NCBI GenBank assembly: GCA_040755295.1
Contig: JBFMBK010000003.1
Location: 124,001-188,000 of the forward strand
Length of the DNA: 64,000 nt
Source of the DNA: Bacillota bacterium
GTDB lineage: Bacteria; Bacillota; Desulfotomaculia; Desulfotomaculales; Ammonificaceae
Direction of reading: 5' to 3'
Under the pieces are notes generated by a model that ran no database searches, was not told the origin of the DNA, and saw only the letters and a program-made list of their open reading frames with translations. This document shows positions 53,352 through 62,345 of the stretch, piece after piece. Made by a program: the position numbers and the translations under genes. Position 1 is the first letter of the stretch, and each line of letters begins with the position of its first letter.

Positions 53352-54800
53352 TTAGTTTTTTACCATAATTTTTACTGTATCATCCTTATAAACTGCCTTC
53401 CAATGGGGGGAAAACTGCAGCGCCACTATAAGCGGCGCATCAACGGGCATTAATACATAGTCAATCCTGTATTTTTCCAGCAGTGATGCCGCCTCCGGTT
53501 TAAGCCGAGTAATATCTATGTAATCGTCAAAAACTTTCTTCAGATAAACGTCGGCACGACCGTCAATAAAAACCTTCTCCTCCGGACGGTTCCAGATAAG
53601 GTAACCGCCCCAGCCGAAGTCATTAAACATTTTTCCCTTTATCGGGTGAGTCTTTAGGTAATCCAAAGCCGCAACGGGGTACTCCGCATCCTTCGGCGTA
53701 AAATTATGGTTTATCACATTCTGTGAGGGAAATCTCACAGTAAGGACAAAGATATAGAAAAATACAACTAGCGGCAAAAGAACAGTTTTCAACCTGGATA
53801 AGTCTGTATTATATACAAGTTGCGGTTGAAAATACCTCGGCCATAGAAGACCGCTTACGAGTATGGCGTAGGCAATAAATCTCACATAGAAAAAGGCTGC
53901 AGTCCCAAAAATTAAGAAAAGCAGCAAATCGGTTACGAAAATCTTCTTCTTGCTTAGCACGAAGGTTAAAAATGTTGACAGATAATAGACAAGAAAAACT
54001 TGAAAATATAAATCGTGAAAATTTGGCGATAACCATTCTTTAATTGTATTTGTCATCTGGCTACTACCAGTAGTAATAAAAGGATAAGCAAGAAGTTTAA
54101 TTCCGTTCGGGTTTAATGTGGCGGCAATAATACACAAAACAGAGTAAAATAACAATTTAATAATCTGGTGTTTATTCAGGTGGATATTTATAATTCTTGC
54201 TTCATTTATCCTTGGCATACCGCAGAAGATATACAGAACGACTACTAAGGGACCGACGAGAAAAGACCCGTGAATGTTTGCCCATAAAACACTGATCAAA
54301 GGCAAGACGAAAAGATAGTCTTTTTTCTTATTCACAAACAGATATAGAACATAAAGAAATATTATAAAGAAAAAATAGGAAAATATCTGAGGCCTGATTT
54401 GAAGGAAGGGTGTGAGCATTAGTCCGACTGCGAGTAGGGTTAATGCGGCAATTAGGTAGGAATCCTTCGGCATGGAAATTAGCCTGAAGTAAAATGTCAA
54501 CGCCAAGCCCGCGACTATGAGAATAATACTCAGAACACCCCAGAACCCTCCCGCGAGATATCCAAGATAGAAGAGGACTTCCGCAAGCCATTCGTGCGTT
54601 ATCCATTCCTGTCCGGAGACAGTCCAGGAGAAGACGTCCTGATGGGGAACGGCATGATGACTGACCATATACTTACCGGCAGCCAAGTGCCACCAGGTGT
54701 CGGGATCGGAAATCCCGTTCTCAAAAGATACAATAACCTTCACGAGGATTCCGACAATAATTAAGGTTGTGAGAGCCTTTCGGAAACTGTTCTGTGTCAT
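53352..54800 (-). CDS. Large polytopic membrane protein, GT-C-like
   Basis: A 482-residue protein with about ten membrane helices and a soluble C-terminal tail (about 390-482). The first loop, ENGISDPDTWWHLAAGKYM, carries an acidic stretch and resembles the catalytic loop of GT-C-type transferases. LQIRPQIFSYFFF and NDFGWGGYLIWNRP are also typical of an uncharacterised membrane family in polysaccharide clusters. Function not established. ATG 54800 follows AGGAAG; the in-frame ATG 54839 has no binding site. Confidence 0.65.
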   Translation of the reverse strand: MTQNSFRKALTTLIIVGILVKVIVSFENGISDPDTWWHLAAGKYMVSHHAVPHQDVFSWTVSGQEWITHEWLAEVLFYLGYLAGGFWGVLSIILIVAGLALTFYFRLISMPKDSYLIAALTLLAVGLMLTPFLQIRPQIFSYFFFIIFLYVLYLFVNKKKDYLFVLPLISVLWANIHGSFLVGPLVVVLYIFCGMPRINEARIINIHLNKHQIIKLLFYSVLCIIAATLNPNGIKLLAYPFITTGSSQMTNTIKEWLSPNFHDLYFQVFLVYYLSTFLTFVLSKKKIFVTDLLLFLIFGTAAFFYVRFIAYAILVSGLLWPRYFQPQLVYNTDLSRLKTVLLPLVVFFYIFVLTVRFPSQNVINHNFTPKDAEYPVAALDYLKTHPIKGKMFNDFGWGGYLIWNRPEEKVFIDGRADVYLKKVFDDYIDITRLKPEAASLLEKYRIDYVLMPVDAPLIVALQFSPHWKAVYKDDTVKIMVKN

Positions 54801-55026
54801 TTTGCTGCTTCTTCCTGTATATTCTACATAATAACTCATATATCGACTATTCGATAATCTTATTCAATTGAATGTCCCGGACTTCCTTCTTTTTCTGGCG
54901 ATATTTTCAATTTCCTGCAAGACTTTTTGTTATTACCGAGAAATCAGACATTTCACGATTTTAAGGAATGGAAGGAATGGGGAAGATGAGCGTAAAATAA
55001 ATCATTAAATTGGGGGTGTCGGAATA

Positions 55027-55551
55027 ATGCCGGCTAAGATAATAAGCGTAATGGCACAGAGGTGCTCCATACGCAAATTTACCAAAGAACCCGTGGCCCG
55101 CGAGGTTGTCGAAATCCTCTTGGAGGCGGCACGCTGGGCGCCGTCGGGGGGTAACCTGCAGCCGTGGTTTTTCTATGTGGTAACTGATGAAAAACAGCGG
55201 CAGTGTCTCGCGGCGGCGGCCTTGAACCAGGGTTTTGTTGCGAATGCTCCGGTGGTAATCGTAGTCTGCGCCGAACCGTCGCGCTCGGCCAAGCTGTACG
55301 GTGAACGGGGCCGGCACCTTTATTGTCTTCAAGACACGGCGGCAGCGGCCCAGAACATACTGCTTGCGGCAACCGCGTACGGTCTGGGGAGTTGTTGGGT
55401 CGGCGCCTTCGATGAAACACAGGTCAGATTGTGCATGGGAATTCCGGCGGAGTACAGACCGGTCGCGCTGGTTCTTATCGGATATTCGGCTTTCCATCCG
55501 GAAAAACGGACGGGACGGCGGAGCCTCGATGAAATAAGAAAGTACTTATAA
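55027..55551 (+). CDS. Nitroreductase-family flavoprotein
   Basis: A 174-residue FMN-dependent oxidoreductase: RCSIRKFTKEPV at the N-terminus, AARWAPSGGNLQPWFFYVV, AAQNILLAATAYGLGSCWVGAF and GYSAFHPEKR. Substrate unknown; in anaerobes these reduce nitro compounds, quinones or flavins. GGGGGTG precedes the ATG. Confidence 0.9.
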   Translation: MPAKIISVMAQRCSIRKFTKEPVAREVVEILLEAARWAPSGGNLQPWFFYVVTDEKQRQCLAAAALNQGFVANAPVVIVVCAEPSRSAKLYGERGRHLYCLQDTAAAAQNILLAATAYGLGSCWVGAFDETQVRLCMGIPAEYRPVALVLIGYSAFHPEKRTGRRSLDEIRKYL

Positions 55552-55613
55552 AAACACACCTGCGGCTCTGGTATAATACTTCGGAGGGGGTAGAATCAGG
55601 TAAACTATTGAGG

Positions 55614-55812
55614 CAAGGGTTTCAGGTCCGGATTCAGAAGTCAGTAGCCAGAATCCAGAATCCAGAATAGAGAAGGGTCTGCCGGAATGTAAACTGCCCT
55701 AGTTCGGGATAAATGCCGAATAGACTATCTTGCAAGTCGTTCCTGAGTTTGTTTTTTATTCTGACTACTGAATACCGGATTCTGAATTCTGACCCTGAAT
55801 AAATCGAATCAG
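55614..55812. repeat. Intergenic repeat tract of CAGAATCC-type words
   Basis: Short words such as CAGTAGCCAGAATCC, CCAGAATCCAGAAT (left) and their reverse complements CTGACTACTGAAT, GGATTCTGAATTCTGA (right) form a loose inverted repeat of about 40 bases per arm. A TATAAT at 55570-55575 precedes it. No gene. Confidence 0.55.
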
Positions 55813-55834
55813 GATGCAGAAAGGAGCTGTTCTG

Positions 55835-56983
55835 TTGCTTTTTGATCTTTATTTGCCGACACGGGTTCTTTTCGGCCCTGGAAGCACCTACCGTCTGGGC
55901 GAGGAGGCCCAGTCTTACGGCAAGAAGATACTTCTTGTCTCGGGCAGAAACAGCCTAAAGATCAGCGGCAACTTCGAGCGGGTGACCGCTCCCTTTGCTA
56001 TTAAGAAATTTGAGTTAGTCTATTTTGACAGGGTAGAGCCGGAACCGTCTCTTGAGTGCGTGGAATCATTGCGGCAGTACGCGCGGGAAGAAAATTGCGA
56101 CCTGATGGTGGCGGTGGGCGGCGGCAGTGTTCTTGACGCCGTCAAAGCCGCTGCCGGACTTTTTAACGAAGACGGTTCGGTAAAAGACTATTTTTACGGC
56201 AGGGAGGTAACCCGGCCGAAGCTTCCCTGGTTTGCCGTGCCGACGACCGCCGGTACCGGTTCTGAAGCCACTGCCAACGCGGTGCTCGTCGACCGCGAAG
56301 CTGGGAAAAAGCAAAGCCTGCGGCACGCCTTCTGGCTCCCGGACGTGGCGGTGGTGGATCCGATCCTGACGATGTCGCTGTCGAGGGAGTTGACCGCGTC
56401 CACCGGGCTCGATGCTCTTACCCACGCCGTCGAAGCGTACACCAACCGCTTTCCAAACCCGCTCAGCAACGCCGTCAGTATCGAAGCCGTGAGACTCATC
56501 GTTCAAAACATTCATACCGCCTACTCAGTTTCCCGAAACCGCGACGCGCGCGAACGTATGATGCAGGCCAGTTTTCTCGCCGGAATGGCCATCCAAAACG
56601 CCGGTGTGGGGGCGGTTCATGCCCTGGCGCATACCGTCGGGGTACGTTATGCCGTGCCCCACGGTTTAGCCTGCGGTTCGCTCCTGCCGTTTGTCATGGC
56701 CTACAACCTGCCGTTGGTGGAAGAAAAATACGGCGCTTTGGCGATTGCTGCCGGAATTGTCCCGGGAGGCACGGACTCGGGCGCCGCCGCGGCGCGCTTT
56801 CTTGAATACGTGCGTCGTCTGGTTGACAAACTGGGCTTGCCTTCACGTTTGGGAGACCTGGGGATCAGGGAGGCCGATATTGAAAGTCTGGCTGACGCCG
56901 CATTAACGGCAGGTTCCCTTAAGGTAAACCCGCGCCGTGCGACCCGGGAGGAGTTGCAGGAGATCCTGCGCCAGGCGTTGTAG
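55835..56983 (+). CDS. Iron-containing alcohol dehydrogenase (group III)
   Basis: A 382-residue NAD(P)-dependent dehydrogenase. It has TRVLFGPGS at the N-terminus, VGGGSVLDAVKA for nucleotide binding, PTTAGTGSEAT, TGLDALTHAVEAY (metal Asp/His), and HALAHTVGVRYAVPHGLACG with the His ligands. Substrate unknown; butanol/lactaldehyde-type enzymes are relatives. I chose TTG 55835 because AAAGGAG lies eight bases upstream and relatives start here; ATG 55814 has no site. Confidence 0.9.
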   Translation: MLFDLYLPTRVLFGPGSTYRLGEEAQSYGKKILLVSGRNSLKISGNFERVTAPFAIKKFELVYFDRVEPEPSLECVESLRQYAREENCDLMVAVGGGSVLDAVKAAAGLFNEDGSVKDYFYGREVTRPKLPWFAVPTTAGTGSEATANAVLVDREAGKKQSLRHAFWLPDVAVVDPILTMSLSRELTASTGLDALTHAVEAYTNRFPNPLSNAVSIEAVRLIVQNIHTAYSVSRNRDARERMMQASFLAGMAIQNAGVGAVHALAHTVGVRYAVPHGLACGSLLPFVMAYNLPLVEEKYGALAIAAGIVPGGTDSGAAAARFLEYVRRLVDKLGLPSRLGDLGIREADIESLADAALTAGSLKVNPRRATREELQEILRQAL

Positions 56984-56985
56984 GC

Positions 56986-57034
56986 AGAATATAGAATGTA
57001 GAATATAGAATATGGAATTCAGGATGCAGAATTA
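56986..57034. repeat. Short-word repeat tract (TAGAATATAGAAT)
   Basis: AGAATATAGAAT-type words occur about five times in a row, related to the tract at 55.6-55.8 kb. It lies between the convergent dehydrogenase and DUF763 genes. Confidence 0.5.
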
Positions 57035-57038
57035 GGAT

Positions 57039-58130
57039 CTACTCTTTGCATTGAAAAATACGTTCGAGGCGCGCAAGCGCCGCTTTTTTATCGCTCTCAC
57101 CGATACGAGCCCGGTCCACGGCCTTTTTGAGAAACTTAATGCTGTGGTCATATGTTACGCGGTCGACGGGAAAGGGAGTGCCGTCTTTACCGCCGTGGGC
57201 GAAGGCAAACCTGGCCGGATCACGATAGCTCGGAGCGGTACCGTATACAAGCTCGGCTATAAGACTGAGCGCCCGGACCCCGCGAGCTCCGACGCCGGGT
57301 GTTTCCAGAAGACTGATAAAATCTTCGGGCTGCCGTAGATAGCTTTTTTCAAAAACCGTTTTCAATCGCGCCGGGTTCAGGTCGGCAATAAGGAGACGGT
57401 GGCGCTCCGGCAGGTCGAGCACCCGGTCCTGTATACTCTTCAGTTCCCCGACCAGCAATTCCGGGCGCTCACCCGAAATAGCGGGCAGGTTTTTGCGTGA
57501 CCCGTCACTTTCCCTGGCGACGAGATTGAGCGTCGGACCGGAAGTATCGCAGCAAACCGCCGTATGCGGCTCCACCACAAAGTCGCCGCAAGCGTTCGAC
57601 AGCCAGTGATATCGCCGGGCGCGGCGGGCTTCCGGATTCATGCCTTGCTGAACCACCGTCCAGGTTCCCTTTACCGAAAAAATAAAGGAATGGTGGTAAA
57701 GGTCGTACCCGTCCTGAAGCGCGGCCTGATCCACCTTTGCCGTTAGACGCGAAGCTCTCACCAGTTCCTCGGGGTTGGCGCCAAGCGGGTACCGGTCCGC
57801 AATCCTTATAATCTCCTCCGGGGTTTTTAAAGCGGTGGCGCCCTTCCCGCCGCAGACGAAAATTCCCAGATCCCTCTGCCCCTCACGCAGGGCCTCTTTC
57901 AGCGCGCCGCAGACAGTGGTGGTGAGTCCCGACGAGTGCCAGTCGAAACCAAGCACGCATCCCAGAGCCTGGAACCAGAAGGGATCGCTCAAGCGGTTCA
58001 GTACCCCGTCCGGGCCGTCCTCCATGACCATCAATTCCACAAGAACCCGCGCCAGTTCAACCATTTTCTCAAAGAGCCAGCGCGGACACTTTCCCGAGTG
58101 CAGCGGGAGGTTGGCGATACCGGTTCGCAA
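57039..58130 (-). CDS. DUF763 protein
   Basis: A 363-residue protein characteristic of DUF763: RTGIANLPLHSGKCPRWLFEKM at the N-terminus, DPFWFQALGCVLGFDWHSSGLTTTVCGALKEAL, and a C-terminal helix-hairpin-helix-like LLETPGVGARGVRALSLIAEL. The family is shared by archaea and some anaerobes and has no established function; the HhH-like segment suggests nucleic-acid contact. TTG start with GGAAGGAG seven bases upstream. Confidence 0.85.
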   Translation of the reverse strand: MRTGIANLPLHSGKCPRWLFEKMVELARVLVELMVMEDGPDGVLNRLSDPFWFQALGCVLGFDWHSSGLTTTVCGALKEALREGQRDLGIFVCGGKGATALKTPEEIIRIADRYPLGANPEELVRASRLTAKVDQAALQDGYDLYHHSFIFSVKGTWTVVQQGMNPEARRARRYHWLSNACGDFVVEPHTAVCCDTSGPTLNLVARESDGSRKNLPAISGERPELLVGELKSIQDRVLDLPERHRLLIADLNPARLKTVFEKSYLRQPEDFISLLETPGVGARGVRALSLIAELVYGTAPSYRDPARFAFAHGGKDGTPFPVDRVTYDHSIKFLKKAVDRARIGESDKKAALARLERIFQCKE

Positions 58131-58157
58131 GACGATTCTCCTTCCGAGAATAGTAAA

Positions 58158-58178
58158 ACCGCCAAGGCGCCAAGAAAA
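58158..58178 (+). repeat. Dispersed repeat, copy 2 (short)
   Basis: ACCGCCAAGGCGCCAAGAAAA, a shortened member of the family at 15936, 58330 and 63100. Confidence 0.6.
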
Positions 58179-58329
58179 TACATGACAAGAAAAAGAATAT
58201 TTGATAACAGTTAAATAGCCATTATCACGTCAATTCTCATGTTTCGTCATGCCGTTGGATGCGCAATATGGAACTCCTCCAAGCAGTAGCTTACCGCTTA
58301 TTCGGCAGAGTGGCAATAGCCCGCCCTAA

Positions 58330-58358
58330 CCGCCAAGACGCCAAGAACGCCAAAAGTA
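58330..58358 (+). repeat. Dispersed repeat, copy 3
   Basis: CCGCCAAGACGCCAAGAACG followed by CCAAAAGTA. Similarity to the 63.1 kb copy extends further, through TTTTCTAAACA and GTCAGA, to about 58400. The gap 58179-58329 and the bases around it hold no gene. Confidence 0.75.
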
Positions 58359-58398
58359 TAATTATATTTTTCTAAACAAGTCAGACTCATTTGCCACA

Positions 58399-58434
58399 AG
58401 AAAAAAACCAGGTGAAACCTGATTCACCCGGTTC
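58399..58434 (-). terminator. Terminator of the secreted repeat protein gene
   Basis: On the minus strand AACCGGGTGAA/TTCACCTGGTT form an 11-base-pair stem with one mismatch, followed by a run of T residues. It lies 37 bases beyond the stop codon. Confidence 0.8.
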
Positions 58435-58470
58435 TTTCTTTAATAAAGAAACCTAATACTGCAGTTTAAT

Positions 58471-59364
58471 TCAATGTTTGTTCCCGTAACCGTACCCATT
58501 CGCTTTTTGAGCTTTACTCTTCTGCGGCTCAACCTTTTTCGGCGCCGGTTGAGGCAATCCGGTCATCCCTACATCCATACGGGTAAGCTTCTTTGCGGCA
58601 ACGGTTACCACTTTATGCACAGGTTTGTAACCAGGCCGTACCGCCAGGAATTGGTAGGTGCCGGGCGGCGCGTTCAGCACAAAAACTCCGGTTTCGTCGG
58701 TGCGGGCGATCCTGAGCATACGTGATTCAATTTGCACGTCAAGCTCTTCTTCCTCAAAATCCTTTGTTATGTCCATTTTCCAATTTTTCATCTTAAGTTG
58801 ATTTCCTTGCAACAGCGGTCCCGGTTGGTTCGAGTAAGTGAACAAGACTACCGTGGCCCGGTTAAGCGGTTTATTATTGTAAACGTCATAAACCACTCCG
58901 CCGACGGAGCCGAACTCCCCGCGAAGGTACACATTCTGGGTTACGGTGGATCCGGGCGCCACTCGAACTGTGGCCCTCCACGGAAGATACCAGGGAGCGC
59001 TTACAGATATAACGTATGTTCCGCCCGGAAGGTTGCTGAGCGTGTATGCTCCGCCACCGTCGGTCGTGGTCCAAGTAAGCGGATCATTTTTAGCAAATCG
59101 TTTGGCGATACCCGGAGGCAGGTCCTTTTTATCCCATACTCCCCAGGCCGGCGGCACGCTCGCGCCGATCCGCCATGCGGTAACCAGGGCTCCATCCACG
59201 TAAGTGCCCGTTCCGACCGTTACCTTTCCTTGAATATCACCTGTGAAAGGCAGATTTCCCGAGTATACTCCCACCACTGTTTGATCCGCAAGTGCCGGAA
59301 GCGCAGCTCCGAGAAGCAAACACAGCGTTAAGGCCGCCAATATGGATATCAGTTTTGAACGCAT
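58471..59364 (-). CDS. Secreted protein with carboxypeptidase-regulatory-like repeats
   Basis: A 297-residue exported protein. Signal peptide at 1-26 (KLISILAALTLCLLLGAALPALA). Three beta-sandwich modules of the CarboxypepD-reg/Cna-B-like type follow (TTTDGGGAYTLSNLPGGTYVISV; GGVVYDVYNNKPLNRATVVLF; TDETGVFVLNAPPGTYQFLAVRPGY). The tail is rich in Lys, Pro and Gln and ends GYGYGNKH. No anchor motif is seen. ATG 59364 follows GGAGGT. It is divergent from sigI, so SigI control is possible. Confidence 0.75.
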   Translation of the reverse strand: MRSKLISILAALTLCLLLGAALPALADQTVVGVYSGNLPFTGDIQGKVTVGTGTYVDGALVTAWRIGASVPPAWGVWDKKDLPPGIAKRFAKNDPLTWTTTDGGGAYTLSNLPGGTYVISVSAPWYLPWRATVRVAPGSTVTQNVYLRGEFGSVGGVVYDVYNNKPLNRATVVLFTYSNQPGPLLQGNQLKMKNWKMDITKDFEEEELDVQIESRMLRIARTDETGVFVLNAPPGTYQFLAVRPGYKPVHKVVTVAAKKLTRMDVGMTGLPQPAPKKVEPQKSKAQKANGYGYGNKH

Positions 59365-59528
59365 TATTTTACCTCCATTATTATTCTCAAAGGAACTTTC
59401 AAATGAACTCACATACCTCCCCCCGGCGATTCGTGCTGTTAATCTAACATACGCGGGGTGTGGAAGCCTTTTGGACGGTACCCTCTAAAAAAAGAGTCTT
59501 TTAACGAATATATTTTCAGAACGGATAA

Positions 59529-59547
59529 CTGAAACCAATCGGTTTCA
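59529..59547. other. Small perfect inverted repeat upstream of sigI
   Basis: TGAAACC-AATC-GGTTTCA in the divergent intergenic region. Might be a protein site or a leader hairpin; no further evidence. Confidence 0.35.
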
Positions 59548-59640
59548 TTTCTGACTCTGACGAAGGGGAGGAGTTCGTGAGATTTCTGCAGAAAGAATAC
59601 GCATAAGCTATCTTTTTCGCGGAGACTGGGGTGCAATCTG

Positions 59641-60345
59641 TTGGACGACCCGGCGATCAGAGAAGAGTTCTTGTCACGGGCAAAGCGCGGTGACCGAAAA
59701 GCAAGAGAGGAACTCATTGAACACCACCGGCATTTTGTGCTCCGCACGGCGCGTGCCTGTTGCAGACAAAACGTGGGCTGGAGCGATGACGTTGCGAGTA
59801 TGGCGTTGATTGCTTTTGACGAAGCCATTGATGCTTATGACAGCGGTCGGGGCGTTCCCTTTCCGGCGTTCGCGCGAATAGTGATAAGAAGCCGTATCAC
59901 CGACCATCTTCGCAAGGAGGCGCGCGAAACAAACGGCTTCAGCATTGACGAACTTGACCACGTAAACGGGTCTTCCTCCATAAAGATAGCACACGTACGT
60001 TTTTCTGAAGATGAAGTAATAAGGGAACGCCGTGAAGAGATAGAACGCTATGCGAAATTACTGTCCGAATTCGGTTTAAGTTTTAGAGAACTGACGAAGG
60101 CGGCGCCGAAGCACCGTGACACGAGATTAAATTTACTGATTGTGGCCAGGGAAATGTCGAAGAATGATACGCTGTTCAAGGTGTTCGTTGAGAAAAAAAG
60201 ACTGCCGATAAACGAGTTGACCCTTGCTACCGGCGTGCCAAGAAAAACTCTCGAGCGAGGCAGGCGTTATATCGTTGCGCTAAGTCTTATTTTAGGGTAT
60301 CCTGAGGATTTTACTTATCTATACTCTCATCTTAAATACTGTTGA
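59641..60345 (+). CDS. sigI: RNA polymerase sigma factor SigI
   Basis: A 234-residue sigma-70-related factor of the SigI group. Region 2 is recognisable (RAKRGDRKAREELIEHHRHFVLRTA, DDVASMALIAFDEAIDAYD, FPAFARIVIRSRITDHLRKE) and a SigI-C region follows (LPINELTLATGVPRKTLERGRRYIVAL). SigI responds to heat or, in cellulolytic Clostridia, to polysaccharides sensed by RsgI. The TTG start has a GGGGTG site. The partner rsgI lies directly downstream. Confidence 0.88.
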   Translation: MDDPAIREEFLSRAKRGDRKAREELIEHHRHFVLRTARACCRQNVGWSDDVASMALIAFDEAIDAYDSGRGVPFPAFARIVIRSRITDHLRKEARETNGFSIDELDHVNGSSSIKIAHVRFSEDEVIRERREEIERYAKLLSEFGLSFRELTKAAPKHRDTRLNLLIVAREMSKNDTLFKVFVEKKRLPINELTLATGVPRKTLERGRRYIVALSLILGYPEDFTYLYSHLKYC

Positions 60346-60393
60346 CAAATGTCTTGGGATGAATATCGGCGAACAATTAATGAGGGAAGAGAA

Positions 60394-61584
60394 ATGAAAG
60401 AGCAGGAAAAGGGTATTCTTTTAGAAAAAAACGGTGCGGAAATAGTCTTTACCACAGAGGGAAATTTTTGCTTCGTTCAAGCCTCCGCTGCACAAGTCGG
60501 GTCCGAAGTTCCGGTTAAACCTCGTTTAATCCACTGGTGGCAGACACTCGCCGCGGCTGCCGCGGTAGCCTTCTTCTTCATCGGCTTCGGACTTTACCGT
60601 TTCCTGGTTCCCTCTCCTTGCGCTTACGTTGCGCTCGATATTAATCCCAGCCTGGAATTGGGGATCGACCGTCAGGCCAGGGTATTGAATACAAACCTCC
60701 TGAATGAAGATGCCCGCAGACTGGTATCAGGTCTTAAACTTCGCGGCATACCGGTGACAAAGGCCATCGACTTACTCCTGGATAGAGCGGAAGAGCTGCA
60801 TTATTTAACCCGAGGGCAGTCAGGCGTGGTTATGGTAACCGTAGTCCCGGTTGAAAGGGGAGTCCCTGTACCGAAAACGAGTGAATTGGCTGAAGTTGCC
60901 GCAAGTCACATTCATAAGGCGGATCTTCCTGTAAAGGTCGTAGCTTCCTCGTCGGCGTCGGGCATTCGCGGGGAAGCCCGCCGGGAAGGGCTTTCATCCG
61001 GCAGATACGCGTTAAAAATTGGAGGGGAGAATTCCGGACGGACGGTAACGATACAAGAATTAAAACGGGAAGGTCTGGCACAGTTTGAAGAAAACAAGAA
61101 GGTATCAGTGGAACAGTTGCTCAAAGCCGGAAACCAGAAAGGTATTGTCGTTAAACCCGTAGAGATAAAATACCTGCATAGGTCTAAGGATAACGGTTCC
61201 GGTGCGATAAAACCGAAGCAGGACGGCTCTGATCCGGGACGGAAGCCCACTCCGCCGGGAAAGCCGAAAACAACGGTAAAACCCAGGTCTGAAGGGCAAT
61301 ACCGAAACAGCGCGGGGCAAACAGGGGAATCAAGCGGTTCGAGGAACAGATTCGGGAAAGAAAAAGATGAAACCGGAGTTTCGGAACCCGCAGACGGAGG
61401 AAATCCTCCTGCGGTTCAATCGAACGACTTGTTGCCGCAGGAAAACGTCGTAAACCCAGGGGTTTACGACCCTGCGGAAACTGGGCAGCATATCTTTACG
61501 GGCGGTGAGGACATTATAAAGGAAATGAATAGTAGCGGTTACGGACAAGTTTACGGTGGCATGGATTACACTCCGGAACGTTAG
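60394..61584 (+). CDS. rsgI: Anti-sigma factor RsgI-like
   Basis: A protein of about 396 residues. The N-terminal RsgI_N domain (KGILLEKNGAEIVFTTEGNFCFV) binds SigI, one membrane helix follows (about 52-74) and then the extracytoplasmic motif YVALDINPSLELGIDRQARV, hallmark of RsgI. The C-terminal 150 residues are low complexity, rich in Lys, Pro, Gly and Ser. No carbohydrate-binding module is seen. ATG 60394 has GAGGGAAG upstream and matches the family start; ATG 60349 lacks a site. Confidence 0.88.
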   Translation: MKEQEKGILLEKNGAEIVFTTEGNFCFVQASAAQVGSEVPVKPRLIHWWQTLAAAAAVAFFFIGFGLYRFLVPSPCAYVALDINPSLELGIDRQARVLNTNLLNEDARRLVSGLKLRGIPVTKAIDLLLDRAEELHYLTRGQSGVVMVTVVPVERGVPVPKTSELAEVAASHIHKADLPVKVVASSSASGIRGEARREGLSSGRYALKIGGENSGRTVTIQELKREGLAQFEENKKVSVEQLLKAGNQKGIVVKPVEIKYLHRSKDNGSGAIKPKQDGSDPGRKPTPPGKPKTTVKPRSEGQYRNSAGQTGESSGSRNRFGKEKDETGVSEPADGGNPPAVQSNDLLPQENVVNPGVYDPAETGQHIFTGGEDIIKEMNSSGYGQVYGGMDYTPER

Positions 61585-61635
61585 GGGACAGACCGGTAAA
61601 GGTTCTTCATTCGCCTCTTCCTTAAATTTTCTGGA

Positions 61636-61667
61636 ACACCCTTGCCGGAGGGTGTATTATTTTTTTA
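61636..61667 (+). terminator. Terminator of the sigI-rsgI operon
   Basis: ACACCCT-TGCCGG-AGGGTGT followed by ATTATTTTTTT. Clean intrinsic terminator. Confidence 0.85.
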
Positions 61668-61688
61668 AGATATATTTTGGAGGTCAAG

Positions 61689-62345
61689 ATGATTCCACTC
61701 AGAGATACTATCCGTTCCAGAACCTTTCCCATCTTTACAGTAAGCTTAATTATTATAAACATCGTTATATTCCTGTACGAAGCATCGCTTCCCCAGACCG
61801 GGCTTGCAGAGCTGGCTAAAGGTCTGGGGGTGGTTCCGGCAAGGGACTTACCCGCGCTTTTCCAAAGCCCTTTAAGTCTCTCGACAATTGTACCCTTTTT
61901 CACCGCAATGTTTCTTCACGGCGGCTGGTTCCACGTCCTTGGGAATATGCTCTACTTATGGGTGTTCGGTGATAACGTTGAGGATTCTGTGGGGCGCGGG
62001 CGGTTTCTGGTTTTTTACCTTTTGACCGGGATAATCGGGAGTGTGGCCCATGTTCTGGCCAATCCCGGGTCGGCCATGCCTACGATAGGGGCCAGCGGGG
62101 CGATTGCCGGCGTTTTAGGGGCTTACCTGGTAAGCTTCCCGCGTTCAAGGGTGTTGACGCTCGTCCCCTTGTTATTTGTGTTCCTGGTTGAAATCCCCGC
62201 GACCTTTTTTATCGTTCTGTGGTTCGGGATGCAGCTTCTAAACGGGGTTGCTTCCATCGCGGTACCGGGCGAGACCGTCGCCTGGTGGGCGCACATAGGA
62301 GGTTTTGTCTCGGGCGCAGTGCTTATTCGATTCTTCCGGCGGTAA
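61689..62345 (+). CDS. Rhomboid-family intramembrane serine protease
   Basis: A 218-residue membrane protein with six or seven helices. HGGWFHVLGNMLYLWVFGDNVED, catalytic Ser136 in TIGASGAIAG and catalytic His202 in WWAHIGGFVSG are all present. The C-terminus overlaps the convergent next gene by 23 bases. ATG 61689 follows GGAGGTCAAG. Confidence 0.93.
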   Translation: MIPLRDTIRSRTFPIFTVSLIIINIVIFLYEASLPQTGLAELAKGLGVVPARDLPALFQSPLSLSTIVPFFTAMFLHGGWFHVLGNMLYLWVFGDNVEDSVGRGRFLVFYLLTGIIGSVAHVLANPGSAMPTIGASGAIAGVLGAYLVSFPRSRVLTLVPLLFVFLVEIPATFFIVLWFGMQLLNGVASIAVPGETVAWWAHIGGFVSGAVLIRFFRR

